A stretch of DNA of 64,000 nt from positions 124,001 through 188,000 of the forward strand of contig NZ_AYOT01000223.1 in assembly GCF_000500045.1 (NCBI RefSeq). Reading direction: 5' to 3'. Source of the DNA: Borrelia persica No12 (GTDB lineage Bacteria > Spirochaetota > Spirochaetia > Borreliales > Borreliaceae). The position numbers and the translations under genes were made by a program. This document shows positions 8,872-18,371 of the stretch, in pieces; position 1 is the stretch's first letter; every line of letters begins with the position of its first letter. The notes beneath the pieces are model-generated. The model was not told where the DNA came from, did not search any database, and worked only from the letters and a program-made list of their open reading frames with translations.

Positions 8872-9702
8872 ATGAAGATTGTTTTTCTTTTTTTATTTGT
8901 TGTATCTAATTTGTATTCATTTCTCGAATTTGGGAAGGGTGAAAAATTTGATTTGATTAGTGATTTTGGAGAAATTAAAGATGATGCTTTAAATATTGGA
9001 ATAAAATTGAGAGCTTTGGGTACTCATTTTTCTGTTTTTTCAAATAATTATAAAATCTTATACTATAAAAATAAGGTAAATGAATATGATAAGAGTGTTT
9101 TAATTCTTTTGGATAAAGACTTGGGTTTTAATTTGGAACTTTTTGGTGATTTTGTTTATAAGGACAATCAGGTTTTTCTGAATGATAATAAAGTTTTTGA
9201 TGTGGTGGTAATTGATCAGCATATTGGTCAGATAATTAATCCTTTATTTGTTATAAAAAATAGAGACAATTTGAATATTGTGTCTTCTTTTGTTGTGTCT
9301 GAGCTTTTTTTGGAAGGTAAGGATAATATTATGTTTGCATTAAAGGAAGGTGTTGTAGATCTGGATTTGGAGCTTGGGGATTATACTCTTGTTTTAAATT
9401 TTTCAAAAAGGGAGGTTGGCAATTCAAAAGTTCTTAGTAATATTTATTATTTTGAAGTGTTTTTAAATAACAATAGTGTTTTTCGTGCTGATTTTCAAAG
9501 TATGTCTTTAAATGGTAATTCATACGTTATTTCTAGAAGTCAAAATTATAATTTAGATGTTTTCAATATAAAACGAGATAATGGAAGCATTAAGATAGAT
9601 AATCTTGAATTTACTAGTGGTATCAATGAAATTAAGATCAAATATGGAAGTGTTTATAATGTTAATAATAGTTTAACTTACAGGTTTACACTTAATGGAT
9701 AA
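8872..9702 (+). CDS. Exported protein of unknown function upstream of rsmH
   Basis: 276 residues beginning with a clear signal peptide (MKIVFLFLFVVSNLYS) and lacking a Cys lipobox, so it is probably secreted to the periplasm. The rest is beta-rich, with many alternating hydrophobic strands and Asn/Asp turns and no recognisable catalytic motif. It begins 4 bp after the stop of the propeller-like protein and overlaps rsmH by 8 bp, so the three are almost certainly co-expressed. Position matches BB0307. The pairing with a membrane-anchored propeller-like protein at the head of the dcw cluster suggests a partner role in the cell envelope; this is inference. Confidence 0.68.
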   Translation: MKIVFLFLFVVSNLYSFLEFGKGEKFDLISDFGEIKDDALNIGIKLRALGTHFSVFSNNYKILYYKNKVNEYDKSVLILLDKDLGFNLELFGDFVYKDNQVFLNDNKVFDVVVIDQHIGQIINPLFVIKNRDNLNIVSSFVVSELFLEGKDNIMFALKEGVVDLDLELGDYTLVLNFSKREVGNSKVLSNIYYFEVFLNNNSVFRADFQSMSLNGNSYVISRSQNYNLDVFNIKRDNGSIKIDNLEFTSGINEIKIKYGSVYNVNNSLTYRFTLNG

Positions 9703-10588
9703 TGTTTGCCATATTCCTGTTCTTGTTGATGACATTATTGACCTTGTAGAGACTATATATGTAGATGATGGGTTTGTTTTTGTTGATTGTACTATTGGAG
9801 AAGGTGGTCATTCAAAGGCTGTGCTTGGTAAGTATCGTAATATTCATGTGGTTGGAATTGAAAGAGATTATATTATTTTAAATAAGGCAAAAGAATCACT
9901 TGTGGAATTTGATGGAAAAATTTCATATTTTAATGCTTGGTTTGATGATTTCTTTGGTCAATATCCTTTACATGGTAGAGTTAATTTTATTTTAGCTGAT
10001 CTTGGTATTTCTATGTTTCATTACAAAATGAGTGGCAGAGGATTTTCTTTTTTGGAAGATGAAAAATTAGATATGAGACTTTGTCCTGTTGAGGGGGGTC
10101 TTAGTGCTTATGATATTGTTAATACTTTCGATAAAAAAAAACTTGAAGACTTGATTTATGAGTTGGGTGGCGAATATTATTCTAGAAGAATTGTTAGAGC
10201 TATATTAGAGTATAGGAAAGTTAATAAAATTCAGACCACAAAAGAACTTCAGAAAATAATTTGTAAAGCTTATCCTAATAGAAAATTTAAAATAAACCCA
10301 GCGACCAAAACTTTTCAAGCATTAAGAATTTGTGTAAATGATGAGCTTGTTCGCTTGAAGAAAAGTTTGCCATTATGGGTACAAAATTTGTCAAAGAATG
10401 GGATTTTGGCCATTATTACATTTCATTCTTTGGAAGATAAAATTGTAAAAGAATTTTTTAAAAGTTTAGACAAAGAACAGTATTGCACACTTACTAAAAA
10501 ACCTATAACTGCAGGTTTTAAAGAGAAGCAATGCAATAATGCATCAAGGAGTGCTAAGCTTAGAGCCATAAAAAGACTGTATGAGTGA
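9695..10588 (+). CDS. rsmH: 16S rRNA m4C1402 methyltransferase RsmH (MraW)
   Basis: SAM-dependent N4-methylation of C1402 in 16S rRNA. The start HIPVLVDDIIDLV, the SAM loop DCTIGEGGHSKAVL (about residues 28-41), ADLGISMFHYKMSGRGFSF (about 105-123) and the C-terminal ITFHSLEDKIVKEFFK are all diagnostic of RsmH. Length 297 aa is normal. It opens the dcw cluster, as in most bacteria, and overlaps both neighbours by 8 bp. Matches BB0306. Confidence 0.96.
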   Translation: MDNVCHIPVLVDDIIDLVETIYVDDGFVFVDCTIGEGGHSKAVLGKYRNIHVVGIERDYIILNKAKESLVEFDGKISYFNAWFDDFFGQYPLHGRVNFILADLGISMFHYKMSGRGFSFLEDEKLDMRLCPVEGGLSAYDIVNTFDKKKLEDLIYELGGEYYSRRIVRAILEYRKVNKIQTTKELQKIICKAYPNRKFKINPATKTFQALRICVNDELVRLKKSLPLWVQNLSKNGILAIITFHSLEDKIVKEFFKSLDKEQYCTLTKKPITAGFKEKQCNNASRSAKLRAIKRLYE

Positions 10589-10859
10589 TATTAAACGATT
10601 TGAGATTGGATTTTACTGTTTATTGATTCTAATGTTAACTATTATACTATGTTTAAATATCTATCTCAATTTTAGCTATGTTGTGAAGTTGCGTGAATTT
10701 GATGAATTAAGTAATGAACAAAATGATATTATTGATGAAAATCTTAGATTGTTGACCATAATATATGAACTTCAAAGTATTGAGAGAATAGAAGATCTTA
10801 GTCAAAATTATTTAGATTTAGAAAAAAAAGATAATAAAGATATCAATGTTATTAAATGA
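10581..10859 (+). CDS. ftsL: FtsL-like small bitopic division protein
   Basis: 92 residues: a short cytoplasmic N-terminus, one membrane helix (about 10-32, FYCLLILMLTIILCLNIYL) and a periplasmic heptad-like coiled coil (LREFDELSNEQNDIIDENLRLL) that ends in KDN. Size, topology and position directly between rsmH and murF are those of FtsL, the FtsB/FtsQ partner of the divisome. FtsL is poorly conserved in sequence, so the call rests on topology and synteny rather than on motifs. Overlaps rsmH by 8 bp. Matches BB0305. Confidence 0.7.
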   Translation: MSDIKRFEIGFYCLLILMLTIILCLNIYLNFSYVVKLREFDELSNEQNDIIDENLRLLTIIYELQSIERIEDLSQNYLDLEKKDNKDINVIK

Positions 10860-10881
10860 CAATATCTGATGAGGGTACTTG

Positions 10882-12273
10882 GTGCATATAAAAATTAAAG
10901 ATATTTTAGATTCTCTAGGGGATGTTAGATTTGTTGGGGATGTACGTAATGTGCAAAGAATTGTATCATTTTACTCACTTGACAGTCGTGAGATAAATTC
11001 AAAAAATAGTGGAGTTAGTCTTTATTTTGCTTATAAAGGTGATAGAGTAGATGGATTTTCTTTTGTTGAGTATTTAATTGCTATTGGTGTTAAATGTTTT
11101 GTATGTTCTAAAGATTGTGAACCTTTTTGTGTTAAGTACTTAAATAGAGATAATGATTTAATTTTTTTACTAACCAGTAATGTTGTGAGTTGTCTTCAAA
11201 ATTTAGCAGCTCATTTTATTAAAAAAGCACGTTTTAAAAGAATAGCTATTACGGGTAGTAATGGAAAAACTACAACAAAAGAAATGCTTTGTAGCATATT
11301 GTCAGAGAGATATAAGACTTGTAAAACTTGGGGAAATTTAAATTCGGATATTGGACTGCCTTTAAGCATTTTAAGGACTAGGGGAGATGAGGAGTATGCT
11401 GTTTTTGAAGTGGGAATTAGTTATGTTGGGGAGATGGATATTCTTGCTGGAATATTAAATCCCGAGATTGTCATTGTAACAAATGTTAGTTATGCTCATA
11501 TGCAAGCTTTTGAGGAGCTCGAAATTGTTGCTTGTGAAAAGAGTAAAATTATGACAGAAAATACTCGGATGTTAATTTTAAATGAAAGTTGTCCTTATCA
11601 TGTGTATTTGAAAGAAGTGGCTCAATCTTTAAATCCAGATATTAATATTTTTTATTTTGAGTTTCATAATCTTAAGATTAGATCATTTTCGTTTGTGAAT
11701 GATAAATTTTCTTATGATTTTACTTATAAAGGATGTGATTATTCCATTTTATTACCCGGTAAACATAATATTTTTAATGCAATATCTTGTGTGAAATTAG
11801 CTTTGCTTCTTGGACTTAGTGAAAATGAAATTCGTAATGGTTTATTGCATGCTGATTTTCCAAAGGGTAGGGCAGAGCTTATAAGGGTAAAAGATTATTT
11901 AATTTTAAATGATTCTTATAATGGTAATTTAAGTTCATTTATGGCTTTAAAAGAAATGATTTTAGATCTTGAAATTAGGGATAAAAAAATTATTGTTCTT
12001 GGGTCTTTTAAAGAACTTGGAAAATTTGCATATGAAGTTCATAAAACGGCTATTGAAGAAGTTATTTTGATGAATTTTGATAAAGTGTTTTTAATTGGTG
12101 AAGAATTTCAAGAAGTTAAGAGAATTGAAAATTTAACTTCAGATAATTTATTTTACTTTAATAATTTTGAAAGTTTTATTGATCGTTTTATGAAAGCTTT
12201 AGAAGCTGGGTGTTTTATTGCAATTAAAGGTTCAAGGTCCAATAGGCTTGAGAGAATTTTTGACTATCTTTGA
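10882..12273 (+). CDS. murF: UDP-MurNAc-tripeptide--D-Ala-D-Ala ligase MurF
   Basis: Last cytoplasmic ligase of peptidoglycan precursor synthesis. The ATP-binding loop ITGSNGKTTTKEML is near residue 124-137, followed by the Mur central domain (TWGNLNSDIGLPLSIL, EVGISYVGEMDIL, NVSYAHMQAF), the HNIFNAISCVKLAL hinge, and the C-terminal domain with LNDSYNGNLSSF and KGSRSNRLERI. About 463 aa, normal for MurF. A GTG at 10882 with GAGGG 6 bp upstream is preferred; a TTG at 10879 is the alternative. Followed by mraY with a few bp between. Matches BB0304. Confidence 0.95.
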   Translation: MHIKIKDILDSLGDVRFVGDVRNVQRIVSFYSLDSREINSKNSGVSLYFAYKGDRVDGFSFVEYLIAIGVKCFVCSKDCEPFCVKYLNRDNDLIFLLTSNVVSCLQNLAAHFIKKARFKRIAITGSNGKTTTKEMLCSILSERYKTCKTWGNLNSDIGLPLSILRTRGDEEYAVFEVGISYVGEMDILAGILNPEIVIVTNVSYAHMQAFEELEIVACEKSKIMTENTRMLILNESCPYHVYLKEVAQSLNPDINIFYFEFHNLKIRSFSFVNDKFSYDFTYKGCDYSILLPGKHNIFNAISCVKLALLLGLSENEIRNGLLHADFPKGRAELIRVKDYLILNDSYNGNLSSFMALKEMILDLEIRDKKIIVLGSFKELGKFAYEVHKTAIEEVILMNFDKVFLIGEEFQEVKRIENLTSDNLFYFNNFESFIDRFMKALEAGCFIAIKGSRSNRLERIFDYL

Positions 12274-12287
12274 ATTATGGGGGTTTT

Positions 12288-13343
12288 ATGTTTTGTCTTT
12301 TAGGGCTTAGATTGCTGAAATATATTACTTTTAGAGCCGCTTATGCTACTATTTTTGCATTTTTACTTGCTTTAATTTTTGGTCCATTTATTATCGCAAG
12401 ACTTAAAAAATTAAAATTGGATCAAATTTTAAGAGAAGATGGGCCAAAACGTCATTTAAGTGAAAAAATTGGAATTCCTACTATGGGTGGTATTCTTATT
12501 TTTTTTTGTGTTTTAGTTTCTTTGTTTTTTTGGATTCATTTTTTAAATGTTTATTTTTTAATTGTACTCTTTGTTATGCTTAGTTTTGCATGTTTGGGAT
12601 TTATGGATGATTTACTTAAAATAAAAAGAAAAAATTCGGATGGACTTAATCCTAGATTTAAGATTTATGGGCAAGTATTATTTTCTTGTATTTCAGTTGC
12701 TATTCTTTATTATTTTGGTGGAGAACATGTTAGTATAATTTATTTTCCGTTTTTTAAATCTCTCAAATTAGATTTGGGAATTTTGTATATTCCATTTGGA
12801 ATGTTTGTTTTAATATCTGCGTCTAATTCTTTTAATTTGACAGATGGACTTGATGGACTTGCTATTGGACTTAGCATTGTTGTAACTGGTGCTTTGATGA
12901 TAATTGCATATCTTACAAGTAGAGTTGATTTTGCATTGTATTTAAATATTCCAAATATTAAGGGTTGTGAAGAACTTGTAATATTTCTTGGGGCGTTGCT
13001 TGGAGGTAGTTTTGGATTTTTGTGGTTTAATGCATATCCTGCTAAAATAATGATGGGTGATACTGGCAGTCTGTCAATAGGTGCAGTGCTTGGAATGGTA
13101 GCTTTGGTTTTAAAGAGTGAAATTATTTTTGCAATTCTTGCAGGAGTTTTTGTTTTAGAGACTTTGTCTGTAATTATTCAAGTTGTGGTTTATAAGAAAA
13201 CTAAAAAAAGGGTATTTAAAATGGCACCACTTCATCATCATTTTGAGGAACTTGGGTGGTCTGAGATGCAAGTTGTTATTAGATTTTGGATAATAGGTTT
13301 AATATTTGCTATACTTGCTTTGAGTACTATTAAGATTAGATAA
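12288..13343 (+). CDS. mraY: Phospho-MurNAc-pentapeptide transferase MraY
   Basis: Transfers the muramyl pentapeptide to undecaprenyl phosphate, giving lipid I at the inner membrane. Family landmarks: DGPKRHLSEKIGIPTMGG (about 43-60), FMDDLLKI, NSFNLTDGLDGLAIG, AYPAKIMMGDTGSL and the cytoplasmic KMAPLHHHFEELGW. About ten membrane helices. I start at the ATG at 12288, with GGGGG 4 bp upstream; the frame is open further up to a TTG that overlaps murF, but the family starts here. 351 aa, normal. Matches BB0303. Confidence 0.97.
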   Translation: MFCLLGLRLLKYITFRAAYATIFAFLLALIFGPFIIARLKKLKLDQILREDGPKRHLSEKIGIPTMGGILIFFCVLVSLFFWIHFLNVYFLIVLFVMLSFACLGFMDDLLKIKRKNSDGLNPRFKIYGQVLFSCISVAILYYFGGEHVSIIYFPFFKSLKLDLGILYIPFGMFVLISASNSFNLTDGLDGLAIGLSIVVTGALMIIAYLTSRVDFALYLNIPNIKGCEELVIFLGALLGGSFGFLWFNAYPAKIMMGDTGSLSIGAVLGMVALVLKSEIIFAILAGVFVLETLSVIIQVVVYKKTKKRVFKMAPLHHHFEELGWSEMQVVIRFWIIGLIFAILALSTIKIR

Positions 13344-13361
13344 AAATCTAGATTAAGAGTT

Positions 13362-14456
13362 ATGTTTGTAGAGAAAACTTCTCTTAGAAAATGTTATTTT
13401 ATTGTTTTATTTTCACTTATTGCTTATGGTCTTGTTGTATTTTATACGTCTTCATTTTTTTTAAGTTTAGAACTTACGGGAGATCCCAATTTTTTATTTC
13501 TGATGCGTCTTAAATATCTTTTTTTAAGTGCTATTGTATTTTTTGTTTTTTTAAAGATTTCTTTAGATTTTTTAAAAGAAACGGTTTTTGTTATATTGCT
13601 TATAACTTTTGTATTGGTTTTGGCAACTTTTCTCTCTCCTAGTGTTTCTGGAGCACAAAGGTGGATATTTTTTAAGGGAATTAGTATTCAACCATCAGAG
13701 ATTTTTAAGGTTTCTTTTACGATTTATCTTGCAAGTTATTTGAGTAAGTTTAAATTAAAATCAGATAATCATGTTTCTTATTGGATTAAGCCTATGTTGA
13801 TTTTTGGTATTTTTTGGTTGCTTATAATTTTACAAAATGATTATTCAACAGCTATTTATTTTGCTATTCTTTTTTTTATTGTTTTATTTGTTGCTGGAAT
13901 GCCATTAGGATATATTTTTGCTATTTTATTTACTTTTATTCCCATTTCCATGCTTTTTTTGTTATTTGAACCTTATAGAGTTGTACGAATTTTTGCATTT
14001 TTAAATCCTTATGATGATCCTTTGGGAAAGGGGTATCAAATAATAGCATCACTTAATGCTTTAAAGAGTGGTGGTCTTTTAGGTAAGGGTCTTGGAATGG
14101 GTGAAATCAAGCTTGGAAGGTTGCCAGAGGCCAATTCTGATTTTATTTTTTCTGTGCTTGGAGAAGAGTTGGGATTTTTTGGAATTTGTTTTGCTATTAT
14201 ATTATTTTTTTTGTTTTTTTGTTTTGGGTATTTTATTGCTATTTATGCTAAGACCAAGTTTAAATTTTTTATTGCATTTATTTCAAGTCTTACAATTTTT
14301 CTTCAAAGTATCATGAATATTTTAATTGCAATTGGTCTTTTGCCCCCCACAGGTATAAATTTGCCATTCTTTTCAGCAGGTGGTTCTTCTATTGTTGTTA
14401 CTATGGCGCTTTCTGGGCTTATTGCAAATGTTTCAGGAGATATTGAGAGTAAATAG
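13362..14456 (+). CDS. ftsW: FtsW, SEDS-family septal glycan polymerase
   Basis: Polytopic SEDS protein that polymerises septal peptidoglycan with a partner class B PBP. Visible SEDS motifs: SGAQRWIFFKGISIQPSEIFKVSF (about 92-115), LGKGYQIIASLNALKSGGLLGKGLG (about 220-244), EANSDFIFSVLGEELGF and the C-terminal TGINLPFFSAGGSS. About ten helices, 364 aa. FtsW rather than RodA is favoured by its place among mraY, ftsQ, ftsA and ftsZ. Matches BB0302. Confidence 0.93.
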   Translation: MFVEKTSLRKCYFIVLFSLIAYGLVVFYTSSFFLSLELTGDPNFLFLMRLKYLFLSAIVFFVFLKISLDFLKETVFVILLITFVLVLATFLSPSVSGAQRWIFFKGISIQPSEIFKVSFTIYLASYLSKFKLKSDNHVSYWIKPMLIFGIFWLLIILQNDYSTAIYFAILFFIVLFVAGMPLGYIFAILFTFIPISMLFLLFEPYRVVRIFAFLNPYDDPLGKGYQIIASLNALKSGGLLGKGLGMGEIKLGRLPEANSDFIFSVLGEELGFFGICFAIILFFLFFCFGYFIAIYAKTKFKFFIAFISSLTIFLQSIMNILIAIGLLPPTGINLPFFSAGGSSIVVTMALSGLIANVSGDIESK

Positions 14457-14486
14457 TGTTAGAGGTAACACTATAATCTTAAATTT

Positions 14487-15230
14487 ATGATGATTTATAG
14501 AAAAATTTTGGTTGTTTATATTTACATAGTGATGTCTTTCATATTATTTGAGATTATTTTTATTATTTTTATTTCTCCTTATTTTTTAATTAGGTATATT
14601 AGTTTTAATGATGATATTCATATTTCTAAGGAAGATATATTAAATATTTCGGGAATTAAACCTAATACTTATTATTATAATGCCGATATTAGTGTTTACA
14701 GGAGTAATATTATGAAAGATTTAAGAGTAAAGAATGTTACAATAGAGCTTAGATTTCCTAATATGATTAGCATTAATATTGAAAAACGAGTTCCTATAGT
14801 TACTGCTTATGAGAATATTGATGGTGGTTTTATTTATTATTTTATTGCCTCAGATGGTATTATTTTAGAAAAATCTAAAAATTTAATTTATGATTTGCCT
14901 ATAATTAGTGGACTGAATTTAGGTGGGAGTGAAGTTGGTGATTTTTTGGAAGATGGGATGTTAACTATTATAAAGAACCTTAATTATGTTAAAATAAATC
15001 AAAATACCTTGTATAATTTAATATCAGAAATTAATTTTTTAAAGTTGAATTTCTATGATTACAAGATTATTTTGTATATAAAAAGTATATATAATAAGAT
15101 ATTAATAACAATGGATATGGATTTAATAAGTGTGATGCATAAGGTATTCATGATATCTCATTTACTTAAGGATAGATTTGTTACTGTTGATTTGAGAAGT
15201 GGTGATATTATTTTGTTAGGAGAAGATTAG
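14487..15230 (+). CDS. ftsQ: FtsQ/DivIB-type cell division protein
   Basis: 247 residues: one N-terminal membrane helix (about 6-33), then a POTRA-like periplasmic segment (HISKEDILNISGIKPNTYYYNAD, about 48-70, and VTIELRFPNMISINIEKRVPI, about 88-108) and a C-terminal beta domain ending in FVTVDLRSGDIILL. This layout, together with its place directly before ftsA, is typical of FtsQ/DivIB. It starts with two consecutive ATGs (14487 and 14490). Its stop overlaps the ftsA GTG by one base. Matches BB0301. Confidence 0.87.
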   Translation: MMIYRKILVVYIYIVMSFILFEIIFIIFISPYFLIRYISFNDDIHISKEDILNISGIKPNTYYYNADISVYRSNIMKDLRVKNVTIELRFPNMISINIEKRVPIVTAYENIDGGFIYYFIASDGIILEKSKNLIYDLPIISGLNLGGSEVGDFLEDGMLTIIKNLNYVKINQNTLYNLISEINFLKLNFYDYKIILYIKSIYNKILITMDMDLISVMHKVFMISHLLKDRFVTVDLRSGDIILLGED

Positions 15231-16471
15231 TGTCTAGGGATTTGATAGTCGGATTAGATGTTGGAACTTCAAAGATTTGTACTGTTGTAGCTGAGGTTAA
15301 TTTGAATAATCAATTGGAAATAGTTGGTATAGGCACTAGTGTATCAAGAGGTGTGAGAAAAGGAGTTCTAATTAATATTGAAGCAGCTCTTGATTCAATA
15401 TCAAATTCTATTGAGGCTGCTGAACTTATTTCTGGGTGTGATATTGCTACTCTTTCTGTTTCTATGTCAGGCAGTAGCATTGAGGGTACTAATTCTCGTG
15501 GAGTTGTGGCAATAAATTCAAAAACCAGAGAGATTGATAATGAGGATGTTGAACGTGTTATTGAGGCTGCTAAGGCAATTGTGATTCCAATGGATAGAGA
15601 GATTTTACATGTAATTCCTCAAGAGTTTATTGTTGATGGAATTCCTCATATCAAAAATCCAATAGATATGATGGGAATTCGCCTTGAAGGTGAAGTGCAT
15701 ATTATTACGGGATCTAGTTCTTCAAGTCAAAATTTAGTTAGATGTGTAAATCGAGCAGGGTTTTCTGTTGATGAGGTTGTGCTTGGAAGTTTGGCTTCAT
15801 CTTATGCCACCTTGTCTAAAGAAGAGCGTGAGATGGGAGTTTTGTTTGTTGATATGGGCAAAGGTACAACCGATATAATTCTTTATATCGATGGTTCTCC
15901 TTATTATACAGGCGTGATTCCTATAGGTGCAAATAGAGTGACTCTTGATATTGCACAAGTTTGGAAGGTTCCTGAAGATGTTGCTGAGAATATTAAAATA
16001 ACTGCTGGAGTTGCCCATATTGCTGCTCTTGAGAGTCAAATGGAGAGTGTTATTATTCCTAATCTTGGCACTAGACCACCTCAAGAAAAGAGTAGAAAAG
16101 AGTTGGCTATAATTATTAATTCAAGGCTAAGTGAAATCTTTGAAATTATAAAAGCCGAAATAGTAAAGAGAGGACTTTATAATAAGATTAATGGAGGAAT
16201 TGTTTTAACTGGAGGGGGAGTTTTGTTTTCTGGCATTTCTAATTTAACAGAAGAGATATTTAAGTATCCATCAAGAATAGGATTTCCAATGAATATTAAT
16301 GGAGTTGGGGAGGAATATATTGATCCTAAGTTTTCCTCGGCTCTTGGTCTTGTTCTTTATAAACATGAACAGCAAAAATTTAATAAATTAAAGAAAGGAA
16401 ATAATAAATCTAAAAGACAAAGTAAAATATCTTCAAAATTGAAAGGTTGGTTTTTGAAGGAGTGGTTTTGA
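15230..16471 (+). CDS. ftsA: Actin-like division protein FtsA
   Basis: Actin-fold protein that ties FtsZ to the membrane. ATPase-fold motifs: LIVGLDVGTSKICTVV (phosphate-1, residues about 5-20), FVDMGKGTTDIILYIDG (phosphate-2, about 206-222), IPIGANRVTLDIAQ and VLTGGGVLFSG (adenosine motif). The C-terminus (SKLKGWFLKEWF) is a basic amphipathic helix, the expected membrane-targeting sequence. The start is GTG at 15230, with TAGGAGAAG upstream. 413 aa. One-base overlap with ftsQ; ftsZ follows after 20 bp. Matches BB0300. Confidence 0.96.
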   Translation: MSRDLIVGLDVGTSKICTVVAEVNLNNQLEIVGIGTSVSRGVRKGVLINIEAALDSISNSIEAAELISGCDIATLSVSMSGSSIEGTNSRGVVAINSKTREIDNEDVERVIEAAKAIVIPMDREILHVIPQEFIVDGIPHIKNPIDMMGIRLEGEVHIITGSSSSSQNLVRCVNRAGFSVDEVVLGSLASSYATLSKEEREMGVLFVDMGKGTTDIILYIDGSPYYTGVIPIGANRVTLDIAQVWKVPEDVAENIKITAGVAHIAALESQMESVIIPNLGTRPPQEKSRKELAIIINSRLSEIFEIIKAEIVKRGLYNKINGGIVLTGGGVLFSGISNLTEEIFKYPSRIGFPMNINGVGEEYIDPKFSSALGLVLYKHEQQKFNKLKKGNNKSKRQSKISSKLKGWFLKEWF

Positions 16472-16491
16472 TCAGTCATGGAGGCATTTAG

Positions 16492-17676
16492 ATGAAAGAT
16501 TATAATATTATTGATAGTCATTCAAAAAGGTTTGATTCTGCTACAAATCCTACAGTTCTTAAAGTAATTGGTGCGGGCGGTGGTGGTAGTAACGCTGTTA
16601 ATCGTATGATTGAATATGGGGTAAGGGATGTTGAATTTATTGTAGCAAATACTGATCTTCAGGCCCTTCAGACTTCTATTGCTCCTATAAAGATTGCTCT
16701 TGGTGCTAAAGTTACAGCAGGTCTTGGAGCTGGTGGAAGACCTGAAATTGGACAGGCTGCAGCAGAAGAAGATATTGATGTTATTAAAAATCATTTAGCA
16801 GGTGCTGACATGGTATTTATTACTGCTGGAATGGGGGGAGGAACTGGAACGGGTGCTGCTCCTGTTATTGCGCAAGTTGCTAAGGAGCTTGGAATTTTGA
16901 CAGTTGGAGTTGTTACTAAACCTTTTAAATTTGAAGGGCCTAAAAAGATGCGACTTGCTGAGCAAGGAATAAATAATTTAAGGAAATCTGTTGACACTTT
17001 GATCATTATTCCAAATCAAAAGCTTTTAACTGTTGTTGATAAGAGAACTACAATTAAGGATGCATTTAAGAGAGCTGATGATGTACTTAGAATGGGTGTA
17101 CAGGGAATTGCGGGTCTTATTATTGAACATGGAGAAGTTAATATTGATTTTGCTGATGTTAAGAGTATTATGCAAGGGCAGGGTGATGCTTTGATGGGTA
17201 TTGGTTATGGTAAGGGCGAGAATAGAGCAGTTGATGCTGCTACTTCTGCTATTAGCAATCCTTTACTTGAGGAAGTTAGAATAGAAGGATCTAAGGGTCT
17301 TCTTGTTAATATCACTGGAGGTGAAGATTTTTCATTGCTTGAACTTGAAGAAATTATGGGAATAATTACTGCTAGTGTTGATGATGAGGCTACTGTAATA
17401 TATGGACATGCGATTAACTCAAATTTAGATGATGAAATTTATGTTACAGTCGTTGCTACTGGGTTTTCTGCTAAAAAACAAAAGGAGTTATCTGGGGTTG
17501 TTGAAAATAATACTTTAAGTTCAAAAGAATTTGATAGTTTGATGTCAGGTAGTCAGGATACTTATGGGGCTAATGATAACTTTATAGCGAAATCAAAGAA
17601 TGCTAATTATTTTGAGGATGATATTGACGTTCCCACATTTCTTAGAAATTTAAATAAGAAAAATGGCGACAGTTGA
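16492..17676 (+). CDS. ftsZ: Tubulin-like division protein FtsZ
   Basis: GTPase that forms the division ring. The tubulin signature GGGTGTG is at residues 115-121, the nucleotide loop [10 protein letters not shown] near 27-36, and the T7 synergy loop [10 protein letters not shown] about 220. A variable linker (about 330-375) leads to the conserved C-terminal peptide [14 protein letters not shown], which binds FtsA. A good Shine-Dalgarno (GGAGG, about 16480) precedes the ATG. 394 aa. Nearly identical to my memory of B. burgdorferi FtsZ (BB0299) apart from the linker. Confidence 0.98.
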   Translation: MKDYNIIDSHSKRFDSATNPTVLKVIGAGGGGSNAVNRMIEYGVRDVEFIVANTDLQALQTSIAPIKIALGAKVTAGLGAGGRPEIGQAAAEEDIDVIKNHLAGADMVFITAGMGGGTGTGAAPVIAQVAKELGILTVGVVTKPFKFEGPKKMRLAEQGINNLRKSVDTLIIIPNQKLLTVVDKRTTIKDAFKRADDVLRMGVQGIAGLIIEHGEVNIDFADVKSIMQGQGDALMGIGYGKGENRAVDAATSAISNPLLEEVRIEGSKGLLVNITGGEDFSLLELEEIMGIITASVDDEATVIYGHAINSNLDDEIYVTVVATGFSAKKQKELSGVVENNTLSSKEFDSLMSGSQDTYGANDNFIAKSKNANYFEDDIDVPTFLRNLNKKNGDS

Positions 17677-18366
17677 ATGAAAAAGTGTGTATCGGTATTT
17701 TTATTTCTATTGATTTCTTGTGGAGATGCAGCTAAAGAAAAATCAAATCTTGGACTTAGAATAAGAGAAATAGAATTATCCGGTGGTGGTTCAGCAGAAA
17801 AAATAGAAGTTTACAAAGAGTTTATTAATAGAGAAGAACACAATGTTTTAAAAATAATAAATTCTATTGACAAAAAGGCCAGATTTTTTAGTTTAATTGG
17901 GCTTGAACTGATTCGACTTGGTCAATATTTGCCTGCTATTGAGTATTTTAATAAAAATTTAGAGTATGGGCCCGATAATTATTTGTCTCATTTTTATATA
18001 GGAGTTTCTTCTTATAACTTGGCTAAAGGAATGCAAGCTAAGGAAAAGATAGATGAATATTTTACTCTTGCTGAAAATTCTTTTTTACAATCTATATCCA
18101 TTAAAGATGATTTTAAAGAAGCAATTTTTGCTCTCTCTACCATGTATGTTTATGATCTTGATAAACAATTAGAGGCTAAAGGTTATTTAAATAAGCTTGA
18201 GTCTATGGGGGAGAATTATTTTGAATTTTTTATGTTAAGGGGTGCAAATTATTATTCTCTTGGTGATTTTAATAATGCTTTGTTGTTTTATAATAAGGCA
18301 AAAAGTGAAGCTTCAAGTCAAGAACAAAAGGATGGAGTTGCTAGAATAATAAATGATTTTAAATAG
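17677..18366 (+). CDS. TPR lipoprotein
   Basis: 229 residues with a lipoprotein signal (MKKCVSVFLFLLISCGD; lipobox LISC with Cys15 as probable lipidated residue), then TPR-like helix pairs: QYLPAIEYFNKNLEYGPDN, AENSFLQSISIKDDFKEAI, GDFNNALLFYNKAKSEASS. It starts on the base after the ftsZ stop and has no separate promoter space, so it is co-translated with ftsZ. A periplasmic-face protein-protein scaffold is likely; any link to division is inferred from the tight coupling with ftsZ. Matches BB0298. Confidence 0.85.
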   Translation: MKKCVSVFLFLLISCGDAAKEKSNLGLRIREIELSGGGSAEKIEVYKEFINREEHNVLKIINSIDKKARFFSLIGLELIRLGQYLPAIEYFNKNLEYGPDNYLSHFYIGVSSYNLAKGMQAKEKIDEYFTLAENSFLQSISIKDDFKEAIFALSTMYVYDLDKQLEAKGYLNKLESMGENYFEFFMLRGANYYSLGDFNNALLFYNKAKSEASSQEQKDGVARIINDFK

Positions 18367-18371
18367 TTTTT

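Noticed and set aside
12487-14240. Homopolymer T tracts (8-9 bases) in mraY and ftsW as possible phase-variation sites
   Set aside because: Such tracts are frequent in this T-rich coding strand; both genes are essential and in frame, so switching is implausible.
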